The translations under genes and the position numbers were made by a program. From Streptomyces sp. RKAG290 (GTDB lineage Bacteria; Actinomycetota; Actinomycetes; Streptomycetales; Streptomycetaceae): a stretch of DNA of 64,000 nt. Positions 54,055 through 63,713 of this stretch are shown piece after piece. Position 1 is the stretch's first letter. Each line of letters starts with the position of its first letter. The notes beneath the pieces were generated by a model. The model was not told where the DNA came from, did not search any database, and was given only the letters and a program-made list of their open reading frames with translations. Location of the stretch: assembly GCF_023701695.1 (NCBI RefSeq), contig NZ_JAJOZC010000001.1:620001-684000 (forward strand). The letters are read 5' to 3'.

Positions 54055-54795
54055 TGTCCCGTCTCCAAGGATCTGGTCCCCGTCTCAAGTGATCTGGTCC
54101 GATTCGCTTGCGGTCTCAGATGGCCTGGTTCGCCGGGTGATTCATTGCGTAAAGCCAGCCTCACGGTCGGCGGCAATGACCTCGTGGTGGAACCGCTTGT
54201 GGACCCAGTGGCGTTCGCCGAGGAGGTTCATCTGGCCCCATCGACCGGAGACCGGACCGAGCTGAGTGCGGCGCGGCAACGTGGCCACCCGAGACTGCGG
54301 CTTGGCGCCACCCGAGAGTTTGCTGCTCTCCAGTGCATAGATGGCGTCCTTGGTGACTGCCACGCAGCGGTACTTGATCCAGAACATCGTCAGGCCCGTG
54401 AGATACGTGATGAGGAAGAAGATGAAGCTCGGCGCGGCCTGGCAGATGAACACCTGCCGGATCTCGCTTCCCTCAGGCAGGAAGGGCGCCGAACGCTCCA
54501 CCAGGTCGCTTCGCGGGCTCACGTGAGTGCCAGGTTTATGAGTCACCAGCAACTCGTACCACGTCGTTGTCAGGCGCGACGGCCTCTCAAGATCTTGGGT
54601 GCCTACCAGGCGTGGTTGAACACCAAAAGCTGGACCTAGATCCGTCTCCGCCGGACCAGATCGACTGAGACGACGGCCAACATTCATGCCTGCGGGACCA
54701 GATCAACCGAGAAGTCCGACATCCTGGCGTCTCAACTCATCTGGTCGCCGCAGGTCAGCCTCCTGACCACGAACCAGATCATTTGCGACAGGACA
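54055..54795. mobile_element. IS21-like non-autonomous element carrying a cargo gene
   Basis: The left end has three direct units (54058-54080, 54080-54101, 54110-54131) close to CGTCTCAAGTGATCTGGTCC. The right end has inverted units at 54653-54676 and 54694-54718, a direct unit at 54726-54749, and another inverted unit at 54770-54795. Ends read TGTC and GACA. IS21-family elements carry several such repeats at each end. There is no transposase inside. The single gene is a membrane protein. The extra direct and inverted pair on the right suggests a second, nested end. No clear target duplication was seen. Confidence 0.6.
54142..54522 (-). CDS. Membrane protein, cargo of IS21-like element
   Basis: This 126-residue protein starts at GTG 54522 (VSPRSDLVERSAPFLPEGSE). 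One hydrophobic stretch (FIFFLITYLTGLTMFWIKY) is followed by a PH-like part (CVAVTKDAIYALESSKLSGG, PVSGRWGQMNLLGERHWVHK). It resembles small Streptomyces proteins of unknown role. It is the only gene between the repeat arrays. Confidence 0.7.
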   Translation of the reverse strand: MSPRSDLVERSAPFLPEGSEIRQVFICQAAPSFIFFLITYLTGLTMFWIKYRCVAVTKDAIYALESSKLSGGAKPQSRVATLPRRTQLGPVSGRWGQMNLLGERHWVHKRFHHEVIAADREAGFTQ

Positions 54796-55057
54796 GCGAA
54801 GTTCGACTGGGAGGTGACCGGTTCGCGTGAGACCGCGTGCACCGTGTCGTTCGAAGACCTGAATTGACGTTCCATCAGGTATCTGCCGGCCGCTGCTTCG
54901 GCGGGCTGTTCGCCGGGTTGCGGGCCTCGGGTGCCCGTTCCCAGGTCGAGGCGTACGGTGCGCGAGTGGATATTGTGACGATGATGCTGGTGATCGGTAC
55001 GGCGCGGCCGCATGTGCCGGGTGAGCGCACGGGTGCCCGCGCCGAGGAGGAGACATC

Positions 55058-57030
55058 GTGAGCCGTCATCAGCCTGCGATCGCGCCCGGCGAGCCGGACG
55101 CTTCGGAGTCCGCGGGAAGCCATGGATCGGGTGCGCGCGACTCGGTGAAGCTCGCCGTCGTGGTCGGCGCTCTGGGTGTGGTGTTCGGCGACATCGGGAC
55201 CAGCCCGATCTACACCCTGCAGACGGTGTTCAACCCCGACGATCCGCACCCCGTCCCGGTGAGCACGCAGAATGTGTACGGGGTGGTCTCGCTCATCTTC
55301 TGGTCGGTCATGATCATCGTGACCGTCACATATGTCCTGCTTGCCATGCGCGCCGACAATGACGGCGAGGGCGGCATCATGGCGCTCATCACGCTGCTGC
55401 GACGGTGGAGCGGGCAGCGGGGCCGGAAGGCCGCGGCGATGCTGGCGGGGCTCGGCATCTTCGGCGCCGCGCTCTTCTTCGGCGACAGCATGATCACCCC
55501 GGCGATCTCGGTGCTGTCCGCGGTCGAAGGGCTCAAGGTCGTCGAGCCGTCCATGGGCAGCCTGGTCGTACCGATCACCGCGGTGATCATCGTGGTGCTG
55601 TTCCTGGTGCAGCGGCGCGGGACCGAGGCGGTGGGCCGGGTGTTCGGGCCCGTGATGATCGCCTGGTTCACGGCCGTCGGCGCCTTCGGCGTGGTCGGGA
55701 TCGTCGGACACCCGCAGATCCTCAAGGGCCTGTCGCCGACGTACGCGCTGGGCTTTCTGACCGGCCACTTCGGCATCGCCTTCTTCGCCCTCGCGGCGGT
55801 GGTGCTGGCGGTGACTGGTGCGGAGGCCCTCTATGCCGACATGGGGCACTTCGGCCGTCGCTCGATCACCCGCGGCTGGCTCTTCCTGGTGTTCCCCGCC
55901 TGCGTCCTCAGCTACTTCGGCCAGGGCGCGGAGATCCTGGCGGACCCTTCCAAGATCAGCAGCCCGTTCTTCCTGCTGCTGCCCGGCTGGGGCCGGCTGC
56001 CGATGGTGCTGCTCGCCACCGCCGCCACGGTGATCGCCTCGCAGGCCGTCATCACCGGCGCCTACTCGGTGGCCGCCCAGGCCGCCCAACTCGGCTATCT
56101 GCCGCGGCTGCGCATCACCCACACCTCGGAGTCCTCCCGGGGCCAGATCTACGTCCCGTGGATCAACTGGGTGCTGATGATCTCGGTCCTCACCCTGGTC
56201 TTCGCCTTCCGCAGCTCCGCGGCGCTCGCCTACGCGTTCGGCATGGCGGTGACAGGGACGATCACCATCACCACCCTGCTGTTCTTCTACATCGCCCGCT
56301 CGCAGTGGGGCACCCCGCGCTGGCTGGTCGGCATCGGCGCGGGCTTCCTGCTCCTGGTCGACCTGCTGTTCTTCGCCGCCAACATCACCAAACTGCTGCA
56401 CGGCGCCTGGTTGCCGCTGCTCATCGGCCTGACGGCGTTCACAGTCATGACGACCTGGCACCGGGGCCGCGGACTCGTCACCGCGGAGCGCGAGCGGAAG
56501 GAAGGTCCGCTGCGCGACTTCGTCGACAGCCTGCAGCCCGGGAAGGCGCCCGCGGTTGCAGTTGTTCCCGGTACGGCGGTCTTCCTCAACCGTGGCAAGG
56601 AGACCGTGCCGCTGGCCATGAGGGCCAACGCCGAGTACAACCACGTGCGACACGAGCATGTGGTGATCCTCTCGATCGAGACCGCGCTGATGCCCCGTGT
56701 CCCGGACAGCGAGCGAGCCACGGTGGACAGCCTCGGCGACTCCGACGACGGCATCACCCATGTCAGCGCCCGCTACGGCTACATGGAGACACCCGACGTT
56801 CCCGCACTGCTGGCGACGCTCGACCCGACACAGACCGAGGGAGAGCTGCAACTAGACCAGGCGACGTACTTCCTGTCGAAGATCGAGCTGCAGCGGGGTC
56901 CGGCGTCGACGATGGCCCCTGGCGCAAGCGGTTGTTCGTGGCGACGTCCTACATCACGGCCGATGCCGCGGAGCACTTCGGGCTGCCCCGCGAGCGCACC
57001 GTGATCATGGGTTCGCAGATCGAGGTGTAA
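55058..57030 (+). CDS. kup: KUP-family potassium uptake protein with a terminal frameshift
   Basis: The start is GTG 55058 behind GAGGAGGAG. Twelve membrane segments include the diagnostic GVVFGDIGTSPIYTLQTVF and GALFFGDSMITPAISVLSAV motifs. A cytoplasmic C-terminal domain follows (PGTAVFLNRGKETVPLAM, ATYFLSKIELQRG). At a C run (56916-56919) the frame is lost. The expected ending (APWRKRLFVATSYITADAAE, then IMGSQIEV) continues in the next frame to the TAA at 57030. As given, translation would end at 57004 with 25 wrong residues. One missing base explains it. The transporter core is unaffected, so function might survive. Confidence 0.88.
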
Positions 57031-57239
57031 CGGAGAGGGCTACATGCCCAGCTACGTCCACCCCTATCAGTACCCCTTGCCCGGGCATGCGATCGCCGCT
57101 GCACTCGACCCGAGCGAAGCCCGCGGCCAGGGACCATCCGCGCCGCGCCGCACGGCGCCGTCGACCAGGCATACATTGGGCCGCACTCTTCCTCCCCGCA
57201 GACCTTGAGAGTGCTTGGCGCGGTCGGGCTCAGGGCAGG

Positions 57240-57313
57240 TTCTGATCAGGCGCGTTCGCGGCGGACGAGCGCGGGAAGTCTTGCACAACTTGATCATCGG
57301 TACCTGATCAGAA
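57240..57313. repeat. Inverted repeat around CTGATCAG
   Basis: TTCTGATCAGG (57240-57250) and CCTGATCAGAA (57303-57313) form perfect 11-base arms 52 bases apart. TGATCAGAA recurs at 58317-58325. The role is unknown; it may mark the edge of a lost element. The rest of 57031-57329 shows nothing else. Confidence 0.4.
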
Positions 57314-57329
57314 ACGTCCCGGACCCGGG

Positions 57330-57600
57330 TCAGCCCGAGACGCTCACCCGGCCGTTCTCAATGTGCCCCATCAGCCGGCGCAGGAAGGCGTCGTCCCCGT
57401 CGGCTGACGTCCAGGTCGTACCAGCCATGGGCGTCGGCCGCCGAGTGCACAACGGTGCGGCTGCGCCCCGGCTTGACCTTGACGGTCCTGGTCCAGACGT
57501 GCAGGTCCGCCTCGTCAACGTACCCCAGCGGCCGCACGGTGAAGGTGAGCGTCGTCCGGCCCGTGTTGCGTAGCGTGAGATGCGCGCGCGTGGTGCTTGA
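57330..57600 (-). pseudogene. Phospholipase C C-terminal domain remnant
   Basis: The minus strand reads AHLTLRNTGRTTLTFTVRP, LGYVDEADLHVWTRTVKVKP and DAHGWYDLDVS, then shifts frame into ADGDDAFLRRLMGHIENGRV to the stop at 57330. This matches the beta-sandwich repeat at the end of bacterial phosphocholine-type phospholipase C. The catalytic domain is absent. Confidence 0.7.
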
Positions 57601-57953
57601 TGCCGCGCTGACGGGGCATCTGGCTCAGCCGGGCCGTGGTGGGGCGGCGGTGCGTGGCGCCGGACCGCTACTTAGTGTAACCGGAAGTTGGCCTGCTAAA
57701 CACGGTAAGTAAGAATGTGCGCTGGCCCCGTGTGCGTGTGCGACGTCAAGCCTGCGGACTGCGAGAGAGTCCATCGTCGCAGCAACGCCAGGCCAACCTG
57801 TGAGGGGACATCACAGACCTCAACAACTGCGCGACACCTCAGGCCTCCGACCAGTGTTCTGCTTGCCGGCCCCCAGTACGACTTCCCACTCGACAGGGTG
57901 ACGAGGCTGCGGTTCTGCACTCGTCGGGGGTCCACTGCCGATACCAGAGCAGC

Positions 57954-58262
57954 ATGATCACCAAGACGACGCGCGGCTTAGCGGCCGCCGCTCTCACCCT
58001 CCTGCCGCTGTTCGCCGCGACCCCTGCCCACGCGCAGGCGGACGTGCTCACCCTCGCGGACGGGATCCAGCGGCTGCCGCTGGCGGCTGAGTCCCGCGAC
58101 GGCTACGAGCGCACCAAGTTCAAGCACTGGGTGGATGCCGACAAGAATTCATGCAACACCCGGGCCGAGGTGCTGGAGGCCGAGTCACGCATTCCTGTCA
58201 CCGTGGAGCAGGGCTGCAAGATCATTGCCGGTGAGTGGTACTCGTACTACGGTGCGGCGTGA
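57954..58262 (+). pseudogene. Secreted HNH-type nuclease, 3'-truncated
   Basis: A signal peptide (LAAAALTLLPLFAATPAHAQ) is followed by the start of a secreted DUF1524/HNH-like nuclease (LPLAAESRDGYERTKFKHWVDADKNSCNTRAEVLEAES, given here as its two halves LPLAAESRDGYERTKFKHW and VDADKNSCNTRAEVLEAES), ending at EWYSYYGAA. Full-length relatives continue into the DHMVPLAEAW catalytic motif, which is missing here in all frames. Confidence 0.7.
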
Positions 58263-58689
58263 AGTCGCTCCTCATCAGCGGACGGCCCTCAAGGACGGGG
58301 TCGTCTACGGCTAAGTGATCAGAATAGTCGGTCCCCTATGTCGGATGGGGTCTTGGTAACGAGTCCGTGCTAAGCCGACTGACGCAGAACGCCCAAGGGC
58401 TCGCGGGGCACCTGGAGCTGAAAAGCTCAGAATGGCTCTTCTTCCGTAGTTAGAAGAGTGCGATCACCATCGGTCCCGGGGTATAGGAGGCGCCCTCCTT
58501 CGGGCACATCTGATAGGAGCGGAGCACCACCCCACGAGGCGGTCCCAGCGCCCCGCTGGCGGACCAACCGGGCGGGTCTGGCGTGTCCGTTCATCCGGCG
58601 GTACGCGGCACCTATGCGAGGGGCGGGCCATTCGCAGCCAGGGCAGTACAGCCATGCGGCCAAGCTTTACCCGGGCGGGTCACGGTGAG
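58263..58689. other. 427 bases without a recognisable gene
   Basis: No frame gives a family match. AGGAGG CGC CCTCCT (58487-58501) can form a short hairpin, and TGATCAGAA occurs at 58317. This looks like degraded sequence after the truncated nuclease gene. Confidence 0.4.
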
Positions 58690-58875
58690 TCAGGAGTCGG
58701 GGTGCGCGTCCGTCTGCAATATCCACGCACCCCCCGGGCAGCCTGCGGGAAGCGGCGGGAACCGGTGCCCTTTCACGTCCGTGCTCCAGTGGTGCCCGGC
58801 CCCGCAGTCACACGCATAGATCCCACTCTCGGGCACGATCTCGCCCGGGTGCCATGACGTCTGTTCCTCGCTCAT
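58690..58875 (-). CDS. Small Cys-containing hypothetical protein
   Basis: This 61-residue protein starts at ATG 58875. The segment PGEIVPESGIYACDCGAGHH, followed by VKGHRFPPLP, resembles small zinc-ribbon-like or YjzC-type proteins with a CxC pair. Function is unknown. Codon bias is normal. Confidence 0.6.
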   Translation of the reverse strand: MSEEQTSWHPGEIVPESGIYACDCGAGHHWSTDVKGHRFPPLPAGCPGGAWILQTDAHPDS

Positions 58876-58998
58876 GTTCCCTGTGTACGACGACCCGCCC
58901 CTCACCGCTACTCAGGTCTATGGGGAGGCACCACCCTGGCTGGACTTCACGTCGCGGGCACTTCCTCTGGTCCGCCCGATGATCCAAACACAAACCGC

Positions 58999-60120
58999 CT
59001 AGTCACCGTGGTCGTCCTGCAGCGTGCGGCGACGTTCCTGTTCGCGCTTGGGGTAGGCGGCTGCCCGGATCGCCTCGTCGCTCTCCAATCCCGATCCCAG
59101 TGCGCCGCCCACCGTGGCCACCGAAGCAACGAACCAGGACAGCGTCCAGTACTCCGTGGCGTGAAGCGGGTTTCGTGTCATGGAAGCGAACACCTGGTCG
59201 TTGAGGATGAACAGCGCCCACACCCAGTTGATGACCAGCAAACCGGCGTAACAGACGAGCACCCCGATACCCACGGTCACGACGGTCGAGGCGTTGTAGA
59301 GAGCCGCCCTCTTCCTCGCCTCCGGCGAGAACTTCGCTGTTCGATGCCACAGGTTCGCGTCCACGATCAGCCAGCCGATCATGAGCCCGACAGAACCGAC
59401 CATGGCGATGACGAGGCGAGGCGTGCTCAGGGACGCGGCCAGACTCCAGACGGTGGAGTTCACGGTGGCGATGGCTCCTGTGGCGAGTGCGGCCGCCAGG
59501 GCCTTGGACAGTCCCGGCACCAGCCGCCACGGCCGGTTGGCGCGGACCATACCGACGAGCACTCTGAGGTAACCGCGCGGCCCGCTGGTGACGTAGCGCA
59601 GATCGGCAGTCTCCTCCTCATCGACCGGGCCCGGATGGATGGGTGCGAGACGACCGACGAAGGGCCCCAGCGGTGGCCGGCTTCGCGGAGCTCCCTCAGC
59701 CTCGGTGGCCTGCGAGCCTGCCAGGCTGAGCACGACTTCTTCCACGGCCCGCTGGGCTTTTCTCTGCAGCCGCCAGCCCCCCAGTGAGGGAAGGGACAGT
59801 AGCGCCACGCCGTGTTCGTGACTCACATCCACAACGAGCTTGCGTCTGTGTGAGTGCAGCGGAAGGTCTGTGAGGGCCACGAGGATGTCCCAGTTCTCCG
59901 TCCTTCCGCGCTCCGTGACCCGGCGCATCAAGGTGCGCGGGTCCTCGGTCCCTGCGGTGAAGGGCTCGCTGACCACCTCGACGTCGAACCGCCGCCCCCG
60001 GCCTGACTTGTCGGCGAGCCGATCAGGAAGCATCTGGGCCATGCGCTCCGCGATCTCCGTCGGCGCGTCCGGGTCCGCGAGGAGAACCACGACCGTAACG
60101 CCCTGCGACGACACCGGCAT
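58999..60120 (-). CDS. Membrane protein with N-terminal soluble domain
   Basis: This 373-residue protein is unrecognised. Residues 1-160 form a Rossmann-like soluble region (VTVVVLLADPDAPTEIAERM, WDILVALTDLPLHSHRRKLV, GVALLSLPSLGGWRL). Four membrane segments follow (about 215-240, 248-270, 285-320, 335-355), including LVIAMVGSVGLMIGWLIVD and VGIGVLVCYAGLLVINWVWA, then a charged tail. Similar Streptomyces proteins are annotated only as membrane proteins. Confidence 0.8.
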   Translation of the reverse strand: MPVSSQGVTVVVLLADPDAPTEIAERMAQMLPDRLADKSGRGRRFDVEVVSEPFTAGTEDPRTLMRRVTERGRTENWDILVALTDLPLHSHRRKLVVDVSHEHGVALLSLPSLGGWRLQRKAQRAVEEVVLSLAGSQATEAEGAPRSRPPLGPFVGRLAPIHPGPVDEEETADLRYVTSGPRGYLRVLVGMVRANRPWRLVPGLSKALAAALATGAIATVNSTVWSLAASLSTPRLVIAMVGSVGLMIGWLIVDANLWHRTAKFSPEARKRAALYNASTVVTVGIGVLVCYAGLLVINWVWALFILNDQVFASMTRNPLHATEYWTLSWFVASVATVGGALGSGLESDEAIRAAAYPKREQERRRTLQDDHGD

Positions 60121-60476
60121 GGCAGGGCCCCTTCTCGTCGGCTCCCCCGCGATCGCAAGTGCCCACAGGATGCCCCCGGGGTGACATCACGCGCCACGCG
60201 ACACGCTGCTCCCGTCGGCGGGCACAGGCGATACGGCCTGCTCTCACCACCAGGGGGTGATTTTCGCGTATGTCACCGCGAACACCCGCTCGCGCCTGCC
60301 CCGCATGCCGGCCACCGGCCAACCGTTCGGTGTGTCCAAGCGGGGAGGACTGATCGATCATGCTCACTGCACGTGAGGCAACGGCACACTCGAGTCAATG
60401 ATCCGGACGCTCGTGTGAGCGGCCCTGTGGCGGAGCCTGTCGCGCGGTTCCCGGCGCGATCAGGTAATCAGGAACG
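60121..60476. other. Intergenic region between divergent genes
   Basis: This 356-base spacer should hold promoters for the membrane protein (minus) and the UvrA-like gene (plus). I see no gene, hairpin or known operator, and no canonical -10/-35 pair stands out. Confidence 0.4.
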
Positions 60477-62945
60477 GTGGACAAGGACGGGACCGACCCC
60501 TTCGTGCATGTCCGGGGCGCCAGTGAGAACAACCTGCGGAACATCGATGTCGACGTTCCGCGGGACGCGATGGTCGCCTTCACCGGCGTCTCCGGCTCCG
60601 GCAAGTCCTCGCTCGCGTTCGGCACTCTCTACGCGGAGGCCCAGCGGCGTTACTTCGAGTCCGTAGCACCGTACGCCCGAAGGCTGTTGCAACAGGTCGG
60701 CGCACCTCACGTGCAGGAAATCACCGGACTGCCACCGGCCGTGGCCCTGCAGCAGCGACGCGGGTCGCCCAGCTCGCGCTCGACGGTCGGCACCCTCACC
60801 ACGCTGTCCAATCTGCTGCGCATCCTGTACTCCCGCGCCGGCACCTATCCGCCCCGGGCCGCACGGCTGGAAGCCGAGTCGTTCTCACCCAACACCGCGG
60901 CCGGCGCCTGCCCGCAGTGCCACGGACTGGGCGTCGTGCACGACGTCGCCGAGGACCTCCTCGTCCCGGACCCCTCGCTGAGCATCCGCGAGGGGGCGAT
61001 CGCCGCCTGGCCGGGCGCCTGGCAGGGCGCCAACCTGCGCAGTGTCGTAAGTGGCCTGGGGATCGACATCGACCGACCGTGGCGCAGGCTCAGGAAGAAG
61101 GACCGGGACTGGCTGCTGTACACGGACGAGCAGCCCTCCGTGTACATCGAGCCGGAGGAGGACCGCGTCGACTACGGCTACCAGGGCAAGTTCTGGAGCG
61201 CCCGCAAGCACGTCATGCACGTCCTCGCCGACTCCAAGAGCGAGAAGATGCGCGAACGGGCGCTCCGGTTCGTCAGGAGTGTGCCCTGCCCGGAGTGCCA
61301 CGGCAGCGGACTGCGGCCTGAGGCGCTCGCCGTGACCTTCGCCGGGCATTCCATCGCCGAGATCAACGCGATGCCGCTCACCGAGGTCGTGGCGCTGCTG
61401 CGGCCCGTCGCGGGGCGGTCCGAGGCCGACGCCACCACGGCGACCGCCCGATCCGGGGAGACGACCGAGGTCGCTGTCCGGATCTGCGGCGATCTCGTCG
61501 CGCGGGTCGATGTGCTGCTCGACCTGGGCCTGGGATATCTCAGCCTCGGGCGCCGCTCGACGACCCTGTCGCCCGGCGAGGCGCAGCGCCTGCGGATCGC
61601 CACCCAGCTGCGCTCAGGGCTGTTCGGCGTCGTCTATGTCCTCGACGAACCCTCCGCGGGCCTGCACCCGGCTGATGCGGAACCGCTCCTGGACGTGCTG
61701 GACCGGCTCAAGGCGGCGGGCAACTCGCTGTTCGTCGTGGAGCACGACATGGATGTCGTACGACGGGCGGACTGGGTGGTCGACATCGGCCCCGGCGCGG
61801 GCGAGGGCGGCGGGCGTGTGCTGTACAGCGGCCCGGTCGCCGGCCTTGAGCGGGTGGAGGAGTCGGCCACGAGCCAGTACCTGTTCGGGCGCGCCAAGCC
61901 GCTCGATCACCGCCCGCGCACACCGCAGGGCTGGCTGCACCTGAGCGGCGTCTCCCGCCACAATCTGCACGACGTGTCCGTCGACGTACCGCTCTGCGTA
62001 CTGACGGCCGTGACGGGCGTGTCCGGTTCCGGGAAATCGACGCTGGTGACGCAGGTGCTCGCCGAGGTCGTCCGCGGCCACCTCGGACTCGTACCCGAGG
62101 AGCCCGACGAGGCGCAGCTGGAGGTCGACGTCAAGGACGCCTCGGGGGTCGAGTCGTTCGACCGGCTGGTGCGGGTCGACCAGCGACCCATCGGCCGAAC
62201 TCCCCGGTCCAACCTGGCCACGTACACGGGGATGTTCGACGCGGTGCGCAAGTTGTACGCGGCGACGGACGAGGCCAGGGCGCGCGGCTACTCGGCCGGG
62301 CGGTTCTCCTTCAACGTGCCCGAAGGGCGGTGCGAGACGTGCCAGGGCGAAGGATTCGTCGCGGTGGAACTGCTCTTCCTGCCTGGTACCTACGCGCCGT
62401 GCCCGACCTGCCAGGGCGCCCGGTACAACGCCGAAACTCTGGAAGTCACCTACCGAGGCAAGAACATCGCTGACGTGCTGGGGCTGTCCGTCGATGCCGC
62501 CGCTGAGTTTCTGTCCGCTGTCCCGGCCGCCTCCCGCAGTCTGGAGACGTTGCGCGAGGTGGGACTGGGGTACCTGCGGCTGGGGCAGCCGGCGACGGAG
62601 CTCAGCGGTGGTGAGGCGCAACGCATCAAACTGGCCACTGAACTGCAGCGGGCTGGCCGCGGCCACGCGCTCTACCTGCTCGACGAGCCGACGGCGGGGC
62701 TGCACCCCTCGGACGTGGCGCTGCTGCTGCGACAGCTGCACCGGCTCGTCGACGCCGGTAACACGGTCGTCCTGGTCGAGCACGACCTGGACACGATCGT
62801 CACCGCCGACTGGGTCATCGACCTCGGGCCGGGCGGCGGGGACGCGGGCGGGCGGGTGGTCGCGTCGGGTCCGCCGGCCAAGGTGGCGAAGGTTCGCCGA
62901 AGCGCCACCGCGCCCTATCTCGCGGCCCGGCTCACGCGCACCTGA
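60477..62945 (+). CDS. UvrA-like ABC ATPase (UvrA2/drug-resistance class)
   Basis: This 822-residue protein has two ABC modules with Walker A GVSGSGKSSL and [10 protein letters not shown], signatures SPGEAQRLRI and LSGGEAQRIK, and Walker B VLDEPSAGLHP and LLDEPTAGLHP. Zinc-ribbon cysteines occur as CPQCHGLG, CPECHGSG and CETCQGEG. At about 820 residues it is shorter than canonical UvrA (~950), consistent with the UvrA2 class, which lacks part of the UvrB-binding region. That class is linked to tolerance of DNA-damaging antibiotics in Streptomyces. It starts at GTG 60477. No uvrB or uvrC is adjacent. Confidence 0.88.
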   Translation: MDKDGTDPFVHVRGASENNLRNIDVDVPRDAMVAFTGVSGSGKSSLAFGTLYAEAQRRYFESVAPYARRLLQQVGAPHVQEITGLPPAVALQQRRGSPSSRSTVGTLTTLSNLLRILYSRAGTYPPRAARLEAESFSPNTAAGACPQCHGLGVVHDVAEDLLVPDPSLSIREGAIAAWPGAWQGANLRSVVSGLGIDIDRPWRRLRKKDRDWLLYTDEQPSVYIEPEEDRVDYGYQGKFWSARKHVMHVLADSKSEKMRERALRFVRSVPCPECHGSGLRPEALAVTFAGHSIAEINAMPLTEVVALLRPVAGRSEADATTATARSGETTEVAVRICGDLVARVDVLLDLGLGYLSLGRRSTTLSPGEAQRLRIATQLRSGLFGVVYVLDEPSAGLHPADAEPLLDVLDRLKAAGNSLFVVEHDMDVVRRADWVVDIGPGAGEGGGRVLYSGPVAGLERVEESATSQYLFGRAKPLDHRPRTPQGWLHLSGVSRHNLHDVSVDVPLCVLTAVTGVSGSGKSTLVTQVLAEVVRGHLGLVPEEPDEAQLEVDVKDASGVESFDRLVRVDQRPIGRTPRSNLATYTGMFDAVRKLYAATDEARARGYSAGRFSFNVPEGRCETCQGEGFVAVELLFLPGTYAPCPTCQGARYNAETLEVTYRGKNIADVLGLSVDAAAEFLSAVPAASRSLETLREVGLGYLRLGQPATELSGGEAQRIKLATELQRAGRGHALYLLDEPTAGLHPSDVALLLRQLHRLVDAGNTVVLVEHDLDTIVTADWVIDLGPGGGDAGGRVVASGPPAKVAKVRRSATAPYLAARLTRT

Positions 62946-63097
62946 CGACGGCGTGAGGGGCTGAGCACCGGTCGGCCGGGTTCGGGGCGCAGGGTGGCGC
63001 GCGTCGCCATGCTGCGCCCCAGCTTGTGGCGGAGAGTGTGGTCCTGCACCCAGAGTCCGTTCCCGCGTAGACCGGACCGGCGCGCCCCGGGAAGGCT

Positions 63098-63283
63098 ATG
63101 CGGCAGATGCCCGCCCTGGGGATGCAGTTCGCCGACAGCACCACCCACCCGCGCCTGCAGGCGGCCGACTGGGCGGCAGGCGCCACCCGGCATTGGGCGC
63201 AGCAGCGGGCAGGAGCCGGCGGTGACCAGTTCTCGAAGGACCTGGAGGCAGTGGCTCGGCCGTGGCTGGTCGACGGGATCTGA
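63098..63283 (+). pseudogene. DUF3800-like C-terminal fragment
   Basis: The frame contains MQFADSTTHPRLQAADWAAG and ATRHWAQQRAG, matching the metal-binding end of DUF3800 (RNase H-like) proteins, which often occur near mobile elements. The N-terminal two thirds are missing. No ribosome site precedes it. Confidence 0.5.
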
Positions 63284-63477
63284 CCGCCCAGCGCGATCAC
63301 CTGACCCTGCGCATCGCTCACTCACCCACAGCAATACCGCTCCCTCTCCGGTGGAATAGCTGTCGAATCCGCACTCCCAGACCGCCGACGGCAAGTCGCG
63401 TGTTCGATTCATGTTCGAGTACTGTGGAGATTCAGTCAGGTGGTTTGGGTAGTTCTGTGGCATATCGGTGGTGAGGC

Positions 63478-63702
63478 GTGGTGAGCGGTGGAGTGCATCT
63501 GCATGTCGCCAGCGGCTACTCGGCCCGCTACGGCGCCTCTCAACCGCATGACATGGTCGCCCGGGCTGCCGAGCGTGGTGTCGAGGCGCTCGCACTGACC
63601 GACCGGGACAACGTCACCGGTACGGTCCGCTTCGCGAAGGCCGCGGCAGCAGCCGGAGTCCGGCCGATCTTCGGAGTCGACGTCGCCGTCGCCCCCCTTT
63701 CC
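63478..63702 (+). pseudogene. DnaE2-type DNA polymerase III alpha, N-terminal PHP fragment
   Basis: From GTG 63478 about 75 residues match the start of the PHP domain of error-prone DNA polymerase III alpha (HLHVASGYSARYGASQPHDM, VEALALTDRDNVTGTVRF, GVRPIFGVDVAVAP). Immediately after, the sequence changes to a Hint-domain coding region in another frame. At full length the polymerase would exceed 1000 residues. Confidence 0.75.
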
Positions 63703-63713
63703 TGGCCGTCAGG

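Noticed and set aside
54875..56851. Long minus-strand open frame opposite kup
   Set aside because: Its product is low-complexity His/Asp/Arg-rich sequence mirroring the kup codons; kup motifs on the sense strand are unambiguous.
58999..60120. Transport or signalling function for the membrane protein
   Set aside because: Topology is clear but no family motif was found, so no function is assigned.
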